Shown here one piece after another: positions 8,273-16,880 of a stretch of DNA of 64,000 nt. Location: the NCBI RefSeq assembly GCF_010384365.1, contig NZ_CP048397.1:3596001-3660000 (forward strand), given 5' to 3'. How positions within the stretch are numbered: the stretch's first letter is position 1; the number at the start of each line of letters is the position of its first letter. Both the position numbers and the translations under genes were made by a program. The notes below the pieces were generated by a model that did not search any database, was not told the DNA's origin, and saw nothing but the letters and a program-made list of their open reading frames with translations. The DNA comes from Streptomyces sp. S4.7. GTDB taxonomy: Bacteria > Actinomycetota > Actinomycetes > Streptomycetales > Streptomycetaceae.

Positions 8273-9126
8273 GCCGCCCTCCCCAGACCGTTGGCGACGG
8301 CCCGTGCCGCGTACTGCTCGGGGACACCGACCGAGACGGCGACGCTGATGATGTGCGAGCCGAGGACGTCCAGTCCGCAGGGTCCGGGGCACTGCGCGTG
8401 CTGCCGGGCCAGGAACTGCGCCACGCCGAACGCCTGCGATCCGGCCCCGGATTCGCTGCGGGCGCGGATCAGGGCCGTGCCCCGCTCCAGCCCGGTACGG
8501 ATGTAGCGCTCGGTGTGCCGGCATCCGGTGGCCACCGAGGAATCCCACACGGCGCGCTCCGGGGGTGAAGAGACCACCTCCCCTCGGGCGGGGGTGGTCT
8601 CTTCCTTCTCGACCAGCGCGCGGATGGCAGACGGCAGGGGCGTCATCGTGCCGGTACCGGGGCCGAGCCAACGGGCGTACTGCATAAGGGACTTGATGTC
8701 CACACCGGGCCGCACGTTGTTGGCGGACCGCATGGCACCGAGGTAGATCCAGTGCTCCCCACGCGTCGTGGGCACAGTCCGGGTGGCTGGCAGACTCTCC
8801 CGCGCCCACAGGACCGCTTCAGGGCTGTCGAGGTCCACGACGGTCAGCCCGGCACCGCCAGGGTGGTAGGCGACCGCCCGCGCCTCACGCCACGCGCCGG
8901 CCCACGGCGGGGAGGTAAGCACGATGGTGTCGGTGGTCGCGGCGGCCCACCCGTGGCACGGAGCCGAGCAGACACACGACCCAGCGCGCTTCATGTGCGG
9001 CCGGTCGCCACACGCCGAACCGGCGCACGTCGGGCAGTTCCCGAACGGGAGCTTCCCCGCCCGCAGCGGGAGGACCGGCACGCCCACGGCGGCGAGGTTG
9101 AGCGCGGTTCGCAGGTACTCGCTCAT
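8269..9126 (-). CDS. Bifunctional DNA primase/polymerase (prim-pol) replication initiator
   Basis: A 285-residue archaeo-eukaryotic-type primase-polymerase. After the N-terminal motif YLRTALNLAAVGVPVLPLRAGK come four Cys in CPTCAGSACG and further Cys in CVCSAPCHG, forming a zinc-binding insert. The catalytic acid pair is D98 and D100 (LTVVDLDSPEAV), and the downstream histidine motif is TTRGEHWIYLG (H125). Proteins of this class (RepPP) are one of the replication types known in AICEs. It probably primes and extends DNA at the element's origin after excision. ATGA overlaps couple it to the genes on both sides. A chromosomal relative is at 61688-62689. Confidence 0.88.
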   Translation of the reverse strand: MSEYLRTALNLAAVGVPVLPLRAGKLPFGNCPTCAGSACGDRPHMKRAGSCVCSAPCHGWAAATTDTIVLTSPPWAGAWREARAVAYHPGGAGLTVVDLDSPEAVLWARESLPATRTVPTTRGEHWIYLGAMRSANNVRPGVDIKSLMQYARWLGPGTGTMTPLPSAIRALVEKEETTPARGEVVSSPPERAVWDSSVATGCRHTERYIRTGLERGTALIRARSESGAGSQAFGVAQFLARQHAQCPGPCGLDVLGSHIISVAVSVGVPEQYAARAVANGLGRAA

Positions 9127-9908
9127 GCCGGTACTCCGTCCTGCGGAGGCAGTCCGGCCAGGACGCGCTCACGCCACTTGAGTGCGTAGTCGATGCAGTT
9201 GGCGCAGTTCTTGTGCGTGTGGTCGGGCATGGGTGGGCGTTTGCGGGCGTGGTAGCTCCAGGCCAGGGAGTCGGCGGTGGCCATGAGGTGCCCGACCTTC
9301 TCCAGCCCGAGGGTTTTGAAGCCGAAGCCGTGCAGCTTGATGCCGTGGGCGGCGAGAGCGGTGACGATCTCGGCGCCTTCGCGGGTGGACTGGCGGCGGC
9401 AGACCGAGCCGAGCCCGACGAGCGGTTCCGCCGTGAGGTCGATACCGGCCCGGTCGTACAGGTCCACGCAGTTCTCGTAGTCCTGGAGCTCCCAGCCCTG
9501 CAACACGGGAATGATCGGCAACTCCGGTGCAAGCGAACGCAGTTCCAGGTAGTTCGCGACCGTCCGGCGCTGATGCTCGGCCACACTCAGACCGGTGCCG
9601 GCGAAGACGTTCGGTCCGGCCTTGCCACCGTGGATGATGAGCGGTTCACACATCCAGTCCTGCGGGGCCGCCCAGTCGAACGGTCCGACGTGCTCCCAGA
9701 TCCGCCGCAGATCCCCCACGTACTGCCGGGGGCTGCGGGTCCAGCGGCCGTTCTTCTGGAGCTCCCAGAAACCACCGGAGTCCACCGCGTACGGGCCGAG
9801 GGCTTCAGGCAGCTTGACCGCTTCCACGAAGTGCTCCGACTTCAGGAACAGGGGCACATCGGTGAGCTTCACCCAGTGGCGTTTGTGGGTGGTCAGGTAG
9901 AACCTCAC
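9123..9908 (-). CDS. tRNA-guanine transglycosylase-like (DpdA/DUF7221-type) protein
   Basis: A 261-residue protein of the TGT superfamily, which exchanges guanine for 7-deazaguanines in tRNA (Tgt) or DNA (DpdA). The diagnostic motif is YAVDSGGFWEL, with D43 matching the conserved catalytic Asp of the DSGGFQ motif. Further family-like segments are PQDWMCEP, VLQGW and GLGSVCRRQ. A His/Cys cluster near the C-terminus (DHTHKNCANC) could bind zinc. It is shorter than a true Tgt. The GTG start overlaps the stop of the methylase gene (GTGA), and its own stop overlaps the prim-pol start. No queuosine or preQ0 synthesis gene is present in the element. A substrate in DNA is an inference. Confidence 0.75.
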   Translation of the reverse strand: MRFYLTTHKRHWVKLTDVPLFLKSEHFVEAVKLPEALGPYAVDSGGFWELQKNGRWTRSPRQYVGDLRRIWEHVGPFDWAAPQDWMCEPLIIHGGKAGPNVFAGTGLSVAEHQRRTVANYLELRSLAPELPIIPVLQGWELQDYENCVDLYDRAGIDLTAEPLVGLGSVCRRQSTREGAEIVTALAAHGIKLHGFGFKTLGLEKVGHLMATADSLAWSYHARKRPPMPDHTHKNCANCIDYALKWRERVLAGLPPQDGVPA

Positions 9909-10633
9909 GCCGCCACCCCCGCGCCTGCCGGGAGCTCCCGCAGCGAGAGCCGGAACGCGCGGCCGATGAACTCGGTGTACGCGGGCGGCAAAGCCTCGCG
10001 CAGGTTGAAGTGGTCGCTGGACCAGTCGATGCCCTTGGCCCAACGGATCTCTTCGGTGGTGGCCTTGCCCCCGCCCTTGCCGTACGCGGCGACATACGGG
10101 CCGTCGCGGTAGACACCGTGACGCCACCCACGTACGTAGCCACGGTGCGCGGGGTGGGCCGGCCGTGCGGTGGCCCACCCCCCAAGCTCGAAGTACCGAT
10201 GCATGAGCACCCCGAGCCCGAACATCTCCCCGCACAGGCGCAGGTCCTTGCGGACCCCGGAGCCGGCCACGTTCTCCATCACGTACGGGCGGCCAGTCGT
10301 TTCGAGCGCGCCGCGGGTCGGTGCGATCAGCTTCGGGTACTGCCGTCCGATGGCCTTGTTGCGGGCCGCGTTGGTGCCCTTGGCCGGGGCGCCCTCTCCC
10401 TGGCAGGGAGGTGAGGTGTGGATGAAGTCGAACTCGTGGCCGTGGGCGCGGATGAACTCGATCGCGTCACCCTGCACGAAGCGGTCACCGCAGTAGTCGG
10501 GCATCGGCCGGACGTCCACGCCGGTGACGTGGAAACCGGCCCGCTGGTAGCCGCGAGCGGCACCACCGATGCAGCAGAACGCGTCCAGCACCCGCCACAC
10601 GCGAGGTCGCCGGATCGGGACAGGTTGAGTCAT
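9905..10633 (-). CDS. C5-cytosine DNA methyltransferase-like protein
   Basis: A 242-residue SAM-dependent methylase of Dcm type. Motif I is VLDAFCCIGGAARGYQRAGF (about 15-34). Motif IV is TSPPCQ with nucleophile C77. Motif VI is MENVAGSG with E120-N121-V122. Motif X-like PPAYTEFIGRAF closes the fold. The target-recognition region between VI and X is very small and no clear QxRxR motif VIII is visible, so specificity may be broad or altered. It is first in the replication operon. ATG at 10633 has GGAGGT seven bases upstream; the ATG at 10648 is less well placed. It probably marks the element's DNA against host restriction (inference). Confidence 0.87.
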   Translation of the reverse strand: MTQPVPIRRPRVWRVLDAFCCIGGAARGYQRAGFHVTGVDVRPMPDYCGDRFVQGDAIEFIRAHGHEFDFIHTSPPCQGEGAPAKGTNAARNKAIGRQYPKLIAPTRGALETTGRPYVMENVAGSGVRKDLRLCGEMFGLGVLMHRYFELGGWATARPAHPAHRGYVRGWRHGVYRDGPYVAAYGKGGGKATTEEIRWAKGIDWSSDHFNLREALPPAYTEFIGRAFRLSLRELPAGAGVAA

Positions 10634-10718
10634 GCTGGAGACCTCCATAGGTCTGTTGGGGACCGGAGAGACCGGGGCGACCGCGCATCTTTTGCCGAGA
10701 GGGGCGGTCGCCCCGGCG

Positions 10719-11027
10719 TCATTTGCCCTTCGGGCGGGCGAGCTTGAGCGTGAGTCCGCCGATGCCGAGCGGCCCCGCGGCGCCCGCGATGGCGGCGGCC
10801 GTGTGGGCGGCGTACTCGATCAGCGCGAGGACCGCGGCGATCGTGCCGAGCAGCCCGAGCGCGCACGCGCCGGTGATGACGATCGGGATCAGGTAGGTCC
10901 GTGCCGGGCGCCCGGTGGGCGGTGTGGTGGTGACGATGACGATGGGCTGGCCGGTGGTCTGAGCGTGGTGGTAGAGGTCGGCGGGGATGTGTGGGGCGAG
11001 GGTGCCCGGCGGTTCGCGGTCGTTCAT
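10719..11027 (-). CDS. Small two-span membrane protein, Spd-like
   Basis: A 102-residue protein with a soluble N-terminus (about 1-40) and two hydrophobic segments (about 46-68 and 72-92), ending KLARPKGK. Such small membrane proteins downstream of the translocase gene in conjugative Streptomyces plasmids are often spread (Spd) proteins that help plasmid movement across septa. No sequence signature proves this. AAAGGGG lies before the ATG. It is separated from tra by two large hairpins, so it may have its own promoter. Confidence 0.65.
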   Translation of the reverse strand: MNDREPPGTLAPHIPADLYHHAQTTGQPIVIVTTTPPTGRPARTYLIPIVITGACALGLLGTIAAVLALIEYAAHTAAAIAGAAGPLGIGGLTLKLARPKGK

Positions 11028-11051
11028 GACGTGCCCCTTTCCGGGTACGGG

Positions 11052-11085
11052 CGGGCCCCGCCGGAAGGTGTTCCGGCGGGGCCCG
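11052..11085. terminator. 15-bp stem-loop upstream of the Spd-like gene
   Basis: A perfect stem 11052-11066 with 11071-11085 and loop GGTG. On the minus strand it lies after tra and before the Spd-like gene, so it can end the transfer transcript. Confidence 0.65.
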
Positions 11086-11118
11086 TTGGTGACGGTGTGT
11101 GGTCGTAGTGGGGTGCGT

Positions 11119-11227
11119 TACTGGGTAGTGGCCAGTGGGGTCCCCAGTAGAAAAGCCCTTGTGAGCCCCTGTAGCGGCCTACTGGGGTGCTGTACCGGGT
11201 AGTGGGGTGCCGCCCCACTACCCGGTA
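11119..11227. repeat. Clustered TACYGGGTAGTGG repeats and 15-bp palindrome (clt candidate)
   Basis: TACTGGGTAGTGG at 11119-11131 and TACCGGGTAGTGG at 11193-11205 are direct copies; the second begins a perfect inverted repeat (11193-11207 with 11213-11227, loop TGCCG). Related fragments (AGTGGGGTCCCCAGTAG, TACTGGGGT) lie between. The cluster directly follows the tra gene. In Streptomyces plasmids the cis-acting transfer locus clt is a repeat cluster near the TraB gene, so this is a candidate (inference). Confidence 0.6.
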
Positions 11228-11250
11228 CTCAGTAGCCGTGTGTGGCCGTT

Positions 11251-13371
11251 TCAGGCGTGGTCGGGGTGGACGTAGACGGAGTGCGGTCCGTTGTCCCGGT
11301 AGACCAGCTCCCCGCGCTCGACCGCGCTCCGCAGTGCGGCGCGAACGGTCTTGCGGTCCTTGCGGACCATGTCCGCGACGGCGGACGGCTTCATGCCCGA
11401 CGCCCCCGCGGACTCGATCGCGTCGACCGCCTGCGCGAGCCATGCCGGACCGCTGTCCGAGCTGTCCTCGTCGCGCAGGGCGGACAGGTTCAGCCCGGTC
11501 GCGGCCGGCGGCTGGCTCCCGATGTTCGGTTCGGGGGTGTTGCCGAGGTGGGCGTCGACTTCTTCCATGAACGCCCGTACCGCCGCTTCCTCGTCCACCG
11601 TGCCCGTGTCGGCCCCGCCCGTGTCGCGCAGGGCCGACAGGTCCAGCCCGCCACCGCTCGTAGACGCTGTCGGCGCCGCTCCGGTCGACGCGGGGTTGGG
11701 GTTGAGGTGGTCGCGCATCCACGCGGTGCGGGTGGTGTCCCAGCGTCGTGCGTAGGCGGGTCCGGCGGCTTGTGCCGAGGGGGTGTCGAGTACGGGGTGG
11801 CGGTCGCTGGTGGCGGCGACGATGTCGCGGATCTGGTTGGGCAGGATCCGCCAGTTCTTGAACAGCGCCGCGGGTGACTCGGGGGTGCCCATGAACCCGG
11901 ATCCCTTGTACGGGGCCTGGTCCACCCTGAGTCCGCGGGACCCGGGGAACAGCTTGGCCAGGTCCATGCCCTCGGTCTCGCCCCCGGTGAGCGCGACGCG
12001 CACCTTGGCTTCGCGTCGGATCATGAGGTTGCCGAGGACGGACCCGGTGGCACCGAGCGCGGTCAGCACCGTGCGGATGCCCATGGCGCGGGCAATGCGG
12101 ATGACTTCGAGGATCTTCGCGGCGAGCTTCCGCATCTGGGGGTCGTTGCTCGCCAGGATCTCCGCACCCTCGTCAATCACCAGCATGACCTGCGGAATCG
12201 CCGAACTGATCGGCAGGAGATCGGTGTTGGCCTGCGAGAGGAGGTCCTGGTAGGCCATCTTGCGGTGCTTGGCCACCTTCACCGCCGCATCCAGCATGAG
12301 CACGGCTTCGTCGTAGGTTCCGGCGAGCCAGTCCACACCCGGCCGCATCCCGCTCGTGGTCTGCCCGGTGGAGTCGAGCGCGGGACGGACCCAGGGCAGG
12401 CCGGCCGACCCGGCGTTCAGGTCGATCACCCACGTCAGAATGTCCGTCGAGCGGGCGAAGCCGGCGAGGATGACGTGGACCATGTTCGTCTTGCCCGACC
12501 CCGTCGGCCCGACCACCAGAGCGCACTGCTCGCGCAGGTAGGCGCAGATCTCTTCGGCGTTGGTGCGGTAGCCCCACGGCAAGCCCGTGTAGATGGACAG
12601 CGGCCCGTAGTCGGTGGGGTAGTCGAGTTTCGCGGACAGGACATCGGCGGTGGTGACGTCGATCAGGACGCGGCCCTGGTGGATGCCGGGGCCGGCGGTG
12701 GCGGTGCAGCCGTGCGGCAGCCTCGCGTCCGCGCTGAGCTTGGCGGACTCCTTCGCGATCCGATCGTACGTCGTTCCCCCGGCGGGGAGTTCGGCGTCGA
12801 TCGTGAACCCGGTACCGGTCGGCCACATCTCGACCGCGAGCACGCGCAGGGTGATCCCGCAGACGCGCTGAATCCGGTCGACCCACTCCGCTGCGATAGC
12901 ACGCCGGTCCGCGGACAGCTCCGCTGCGACCTGGCGGGCCGCCGCGGCCAGCGCCTCTTCCTCGCGTGCCTCTTCGTACAGGCCGGCGGTGCGGGCGGCG
13001 GCGCCCATGCCGATCCCGATCGTGGCGAGCGAGCCAAGAGCGGTCCAGGTCAGCGGGCCGGTGGTCATGGCCCACGTGGTCCACCCGGCGCCGACGAGCC
13101 AGGATGCGGCGCGGGTGGCGATCGTGCGCCCCGCGTTCCGCACCCGGAGCCCTGCGATCGTGTGTCCGAGCGCCCCGGCGACACCGGCCGTGAGTGCCCA
13201 GCCGGGCGGCATGCCGGTGGCGGCTCCGGTGGTGGCGACGGCGAACGCCCCGGTGGTGGCGGACAGGGCGCCGGTCACCGGTCCGTGGCCGGCGGCCCAG
13301 TCCCACACCGGCCCCGTGCTGTCCTGCTGCTTCTTCGGGGTCTTGTTGCTGGTGGTGGTGTTGGTGGTCAT
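11251..13371 (-). CDS. FtsK/SpoIIIE-type conjugative DNA translocase (Tra)
   Basis: A 706-residue septal DNA pump, the only protein strictly needed for conjugation in Streptomyces elements, moving double-stranded DNA. Four hydrophobic segments lie in residues 30-125. The motor has Walker A GPTGSGKT (288-295) and Walker B VMLVIDEG (about 395-402). The C-terminal 65 residues form a winged helix (AVDAIESAGASGMKPSAVADM, then KTVRAALRSAVERGELV), the position of the TraB domain that recognises clt repeats. A repeated LDLSALRD/LNLSALRD peptide occurs in the linker (about 585 and 635). The start overlaps the previous stop (TGATG), implying coupled translation. Confidence 0.93.
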   Translation of the reverse strand: MTTNTTTSNKTPKKQQDSTGPVWDWAAGHGPVTGALSATTGAFAVATTGAATGMPPGWALTAGVAGALGHTIAGLRVRNAGRTIATRAASWLVGAGWTTWAMTTGPLTWTALGSLATIGIGMGAAARTAGLYEEAREEEALAAAARQVAAELSADRRAIAAEWVDRIQRVCGITLRVLAVEMWPTGTGFTIDAELPAGGTTYDRIAKESAKLSADARLPHGCTATAGPGIHQGRVLIDVTTADVLSAKLDYPTDYGPLSIYTGLPWGYRTNAEEICAYLREQCALVVGPTGSGKTNMVHVILAGFARSTDILTWVIDLNAGSAGLPWVRPALDSTGQTTSGMRPGVDWLAGTYDEAVLMLDAAVKVAKHRKMAYQDLLSQANTDLLPISSAIPQVMLVIDEGAEILASNDPQMRKLAAKILEVIRIARAMGIRTVLTALGATGSVLGNLMIRREAKVRVALTGGETEGMDLAKLFPGSRGLRVDQAPYKGSGFMGTPESPAALFKNWRILPNQIRDIVAATSDRHPVLDTPSAQAAGPAYARRWDTTRTAWMRDHLNPNPASTGAAPTASTSGGGLDLSALRDTGGADTGTVDEEAAVRAFMEEVDAHLGNTPEPNIGSQPPAATGLNLSALRDEDSSDSGPAWLAQAVDAIESAGASGMKPSAVADMVRKDRKTVRAALRSAVERGELVYRDNGPHSVYVHPDHA

Positions 13372-14951
13372 CAGACGTTCCAGCCCTTCTCGGCTTCGGG
13401 GCCGTTGCGGGGGTCCTCGTGGCGGGCGATGTCCTGCTCGTGGGCCTGGCGGAAGAGCGGTCCGAGGTCACCGGCTGTGTTCACGGCGTGCATGAGGACC
13501 TGGAAGAGGTCGTCGAATCCGTCCGCCACGGTCTTCTCCAGCGGGAACTCGCTGTCGGAGCGCTCGGCGAGGATGCGGAAGGTGTTGGCCACGCAGGTCA
13601 GGGCCTCGGGCAGGTTCTCGACCATGGCCAGGATCTCCATGGCGTCGTCGGGGGCGTAGGAGCGGGCGGCGTTCTCCATCTCGGACGCGGCCTCTTCGAA
13701 CCGGAATCCAGACACGTTCACTACCTCCGGGAATGCGGCGGGAATGCCGGGGATGAGCTGTGCGGGACGCTGGACGCGGTCCCCGATCACGTCGTCTTCG
13801 CTGCTGGCCGCGGCGTCGAGTGCGGCCTCTTCCTCTGCCAGCGCTTCACGGATCGCGTGGTCACGGGCGTCGCGGTCCGTGCGGGCGGCGCCGGTCATGC
13901 GCCGGTACAGGTGCCGGCCGGGGTGCATCAGCCAGCGCCAGCCGAGCTTGCGGCCCAGCGGGGTGGTGAGCATGCCGAGCACACCCAGCGGCGCGGCCAG
14001 GGCGGCGGCGAGCATGCGGCGGCCGTGCATCCGCAGCGCGGAACGGCGCAGGGCCGAACGCGCCCGGCGGCGGGCCTTGGCCTTGCGGAGCGCGTCGCGC
14101 TTGCCGTCGACCTTCTGCTGAGCGTTCCGGTCACGCGCCGCACGCACCGCGCGGACCGCCGCGTCACGCATCCGCCCGGCACGGCCTATGCCCTTGGACA
14201 CGGCGCGGCCGATGCCGCCCTTCGATACCGAACGCGCCGTCCTGGCCGCCGCTTTGGCGGCGCGGCGGGCATCCGCCACCTTCCGCCGGGCGTCGGTGGC
14301 CTGCGTACGGGCAGCGGCACGCGTCGGCGCCTGCTGCTTCTGAGCTTGCCGAAGCGCCTTGACCTGCCCCAACCGCCCTGCCGACGTACGGCCGGAGCCG
14401 AGCGGAGAACGCCCCGCGCGGCCACCGGCAGACGCCCCGGCGGCGTGCTTTCCCTTGCCCGTACGGGACTTGGGACCCGCGGCGATTCCGCCGGAACGGG
14501 ACATCAGCCCAGACGTCTTGCCGCGGCCACCGCCCGCGCCCGGACTTCCGGCGCGGCGGGACTGCGCGGGAACGCCACCGAGCCCGCCGGCACCGGTCCG
14601 GCGCGGCGTCGCACCGGACGCCGATCCCGCCTTGCGCCGCAACTGGTTGGCCTTGCGGCCGGTGCGGGACTGGCGAGCGGTGCGGGTGGCGGCGACGGTG
14701 CCGAGCACGGCGGCGCCGGTGGCAGCGACTGCTGCCGCCATCGGCCCGCCGGTGAGTGCGGCGGTGGCGATCAGGCCGGCGGTGGAGTTGGCGCCGGTCA
14801 TCGCGAGCGGCACCACCGGCCAACCACCGGCCGTGTGTCCGCTCTGGTCGGCAGCCGGTGCCGGGGCGGGGGTCGTTTCGGGTGTCTTGTCGCTGGTGGG
14901 AGGGGGTGCAGCCGCAGGGGCTGCTACCGCTTCCGTACTCGTATCCGTCAT
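13371..14951 (-). CDS. Large basic membrane protein of the transfer operon (SpdB-like)
   Basis: A 526-residue protein. A Pro/Ala-rich N-terminus precedes two hydrophobic segments (about 45-85). Then come 250 residues extremely rich in Arg, Ala, Gly and Lys, including many short basic helices (RKVADARRAAKAAARTAR). Another hydrophobic hairpin (MLAAALAAPLGVLGMLTTPLG, about 330-350) follows, and finally an acidic C-terminal domain. The composition suggests a membrane protein that binds nucleic acid nonspecifically. It lies directly upstream of tra, where conjugative elements place spread-type proteins. ATG at 14951 is preceded by AAGGAG. The function is inferred from position. Confidence 0.7.
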   Translation of the reverse strand: MTDTSTEAVAAPAAAPPPTSDKTPETTPAPAPAADQSGHTAGGWPVVPLAMTGANSTAGLIATAALTGGPMAAAVAATGAAVLGTVAATRTARQSRTGRKANQLRRKAGSASGATPRRTGAGGLGGVPAQSRRAGSPGAGGGRGKTSGLMSRSGGIAAGPKSRTGKGKHAAGASAGGRAGRSPLGSGRTSAGRLGQVKALRQAQKQQAPTRAAARTQATDARRKVADARRAAKAAARTARSVSKGGIGRAVSKGIGRAGRMRDAAVRAVRAARDRNAQQKVDGKRDALRKAKARRRARSALRRSALRMHGRRMLAAALAAPLGVLGMLTTPLGRKLGWRWLMHPGRHLYRRMTGAARTDRDARDHAIREALAEEEAALDAAASSEDDVIGDRVQRPAQLIPGIPAAFPEVVNVSGFRFEEAASEMENAARSYAPDDAMEILAMVENLPEALTCVANTFRILAERSDSEFPLEKTVADGFDDLFQVLMHAVNTAGDLGPLFRQAHEQDIARHEDPRNGPEAEKGWNV

Positions 14952-14979
14952 GCTTGGGGCACTCCTTTTGGGGAGACAG

Positions 14980-15020
14980 GAGGCCCGACCGATTGCTGTG
15001 GAGGTAGGCGGTCGGGCCTC
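14980..15020 (-). terminator. 12-bp stem-loop between two blocks of the transfer region
   Basis: A perfect stem 14980-14991 with 15009-15020 (GAGGCCCGACCG and its complement) with a 17-nt loop. It lies after the 74-codon gene and before the SpdB-like gene on the minus strand, so it may separate two transcripts or attenuate tra expression. Confidence 0.65.
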
Positions 15021-15034
15021 GGTGAACTGATGGG

Positions 15035-15259
15035 TCAGACCTGGTTGGGTTCGAGGGAGAAGAAGACGACGTTCGCCCGGTGCAGAGCCGGGGCGGAGCC
15101 GGTCAGCTCCGCGTACAGGGCGTTGAAGGCGTCCACGCGGGTCGCCCCGGCGGGCGGGGTGTAACTGCCGCTGGACGTGGCCGAAGCAAGACCCGGCTTC
15201 TCCACCGTCAGAACGAAGAAATGGCTTCCCTGCGATCGCGCGTGCGGCTGGCTGGTCAC
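15035..15259 (-). CDS. Small conserved AICE protein, function unknown
   Basis: A 74-residue protein starting MTSQPHARSQGSHFFVLTVEKPG and ending VVFFSLEPNQV. Its compact alternation of hydrophobic strands and a helix (DAFNALYAELTG) suggests a small alpha/beta fold. The GTG start has GGAGA upstream. I recall similar proteins in other Streptomyces integrated elements but no function. It is followed by a terminator-like hairpin. Confidence 0.65.
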   Translation of the reverse strand: MTSQPHARSQGSHFFVLTVEKPGLASATSSGSYTPPAGATRVDAFNALYAELTGSAPALHRANVVFFSLEPNQV

Positions 15260-15301
15260 GATGAATCTCCTGGATGTTGAGGCGTTCAGGCGGCGCGCTG
15301 A

Positions 15302-15673
15302 TCAGTTGGGGTACGCGCAGGGGACGCACATGCCGAGCGAGGGCGGGATGCAGTACCCGGCGTCCGTGCGGCAGTTGGGGCAGGTACGGCGCGCGAGCAT
15401 CGCCTTGGCGAGCGCCGCGGCGCGGCCCGGCGTCATCGGCCGGACCGGCTTGGCCCGGTCGCGGCGGTAGAGGTAGGCGACCCGGATCGGCGGCCGGCCG
15501 GGGCGGCGGTAGCGGTTGGAGAACCACATGATCTGGATGGCGTCCTGCCCGCCGGGCCGAAGCCCGTCGGCGCGGAGCTGACGGCGCGTCGCGTAGCCGT
15601 CCGGGGCCATCCGGAAAGGGAAAGTCGGCATGCCGAAGCGGTCGCCGTCCGGGTCGAAGAACCGGGCGGACAT
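15302..15673 (-). CDS. RRQRL-motif zinc-binding protein
   Basis: A 123-residue protein matching the actinobacterial family named for an RRQRL-like motif. Here it is ATRRQLRADGLRPGGQD (residues about 28-44). The C-terminus carries a four-cysteine zinc knuckle, CPNCRTDAGYC then MCVPC (about 98-120). These proteins are typical passengers of AICE transfer operons and probably bind DNA or RNA, but the function is unknown. The start overlaps the stop of the DUF2637 gene (TGATG). Confidence 0.82.
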   Translation of the reverse strand: MSARFFDPDGDRFGMPTFPFRMAPDGYATRRQLRADGLRPGGQDAIQIMWFSNRYRRPGRPPIRVAYLYRRDRAKPVRPMTPGRAAALAKAMLARRTCPNCRTDAGYCIPPSLGMCVPCAYPN

Positions 15674-16560
15674 CAGTGTTCGCCCCCGACAGCTACGAGG
15701 TGCGGGTGGTGCGAGTCGCTGGTCTCGCGTACGGCGAGGATCTGCTTGCGCGCCCACGACTCGCTCATGCCGTACGCCTCACCCAGCGCGCGGGCACTGA
15801 GCGGGCGGCCCGCCTGTGCGGACTCGGCGTACGTACGGCGTGCGTCCTGCCGCGTCCGCTCCAGCTCCGCTTCCTCGAACTGGGCCTGCCGCGCGTCCTC
15901 TTCCTGCGCGCCCGGCTCCGGTGTGCGGACAGCGTGCGGGCCGTGCGGATCCTCACCCCGCACACCGTCCACACCCTCCCCTACCAGGGCGGATACGGTC
16001 GGCACCGCAGGCACCTTCATGCCCGAAGCCGGGCTGACCGGGCCCACGTGGAGAGCAGGGGCGGGGGTGTGCGGACGGTGTGCGGACTCATCCGCACGCC
16101 CCGCATCCGCCGGTTCGCTCACGGTCGTCGGACGGTGGTGAAGCACCTTCGCGACCAGGTCCGAACCGAAGAAGATCGCACCGACCGGGAGGCTGGTGGC
16201 CAGGAGTACGAGCGGGTAGTAGGCGTACGGCTGGTCGGCCAGCGCGCCCCAGTTGACCGATTCCCCGTGCAGCTCGGGGATCGCGCCGTGGGTGAAGTTC
16301 AGGATCAGCGACGCCAGGGTGTAGCCACCCAGGACCCACAGCGCGACCGTCTTGTCACGGCCCACAAGAACCAGCGTCGCAACGAGCGCGAGAGCCATCA
16401 GGCCGTCGACCACGAACGGATAGAGCGTGGCGGCGGTAGTGTCCATCCCCAGCGCACGGGCCACGTCGTAGAGCGCGTTCCACGAGACGCGGAACGCCAT
16501 GCCGACCACGCCGATCAGCGCGACCACCAGCAGGATCTTGGGCTTGTCGATGCTCTTCAT
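15673..16560 (-). CDS. DUF2637 membrane protein with C-terminal helix-turn-helix
   Basis: A 295-residue protein with four membrane spans in the first 145 residues (ILLVVALIGVVGMAFRVSW; LYPFVVDGLMALALVATLVLV; LWVLGGYTLASLILNF; YYPLVLLATSLPVGAIFFG). This pattern is characteristic of DUF2637, common on Streptomyces plasmids and integrated elements. A flexible His/Pro-rich linker and a charged helix lead to a C-terminal helix-turn-helix-like segment (GRPLSARALGEAYGMSESWARKQI). It is sometimes listed among spread proteins. ATGA overlaps bind it to the gene before it. Confidence 0.83.
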   Translation of the reverse strand: MKSIDKPKILLVVALIGVVGMAFRVSWNALYDVARALGMDTTAATLYPFVVDGLMALALVATLVLVGRDKTVALWVLGGYTLASLILNFTHGAIPELHGESVNWGALADQPYAYYPLVLLATSLPVGAIFFGSDLVAKVLHHRPTTVSEPADAGRADESAHRPHTPAPALHVGPVSPASGMKVPAVPTVSALVGEGVDGVRGEDPHGPHAVRTPEPGAQEEDARQAQFEEAELERTRQDARRTYAESAQAGRPLSARALGEAYGMSESWARKQILAVRETSDSHHPHLVAVGGEH

Positions 16561-16880
16561 GCCGCACCCCCGTCCGTGGCGGGCGCGTCGCTGTAGCCGT
16601 GCAGGTGCACGTCCGCACCGCAGTAGGCGATCGATGCCGTGAGCGACCGCGTGTGACCACTGGTGTGGACGCTGTGCGTGACGCTGTCCGGCGGGATGGC
16701 CAGAGCCTCACGCCATACCTCGAAGTCCCCCAGGCCCTCGTGGAACCGCAGCGTGAGCTGGTCGGGGTAGATGCCGCACAGGTCAACGGTGGGGGCGGGC
16801 AGGTGCCCGAAGTCCACAGCCAACAGGCGCAGCACACGCAGCGGAGCGGTCAGCGCGTCGAACGTCCGTGACTCGCTCAT
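16557..16880 (-). CDS. Hypothetical AICE protein
   Basis: A 107-residue soluble protein (MSESRTFDALTAPLRVLRLL) rich in beta-strand pattern with no recognised motif. Four-base ATGA overlaps on both sides place it in one translational unit from 17167 to 15673. Probably an accessory transfer gene (inference). Confidence 0.65.
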   Translation of the reverse strand: MSESRTFDALTAPLRVLRLLAVDFGHLPAPTVDLCGIYPDQLTLRFHEGLGDFEVWREALAIPPDSVTHSVHTSGHTRSLTASIAYCGADVHLHGYSDAPATDGGAA

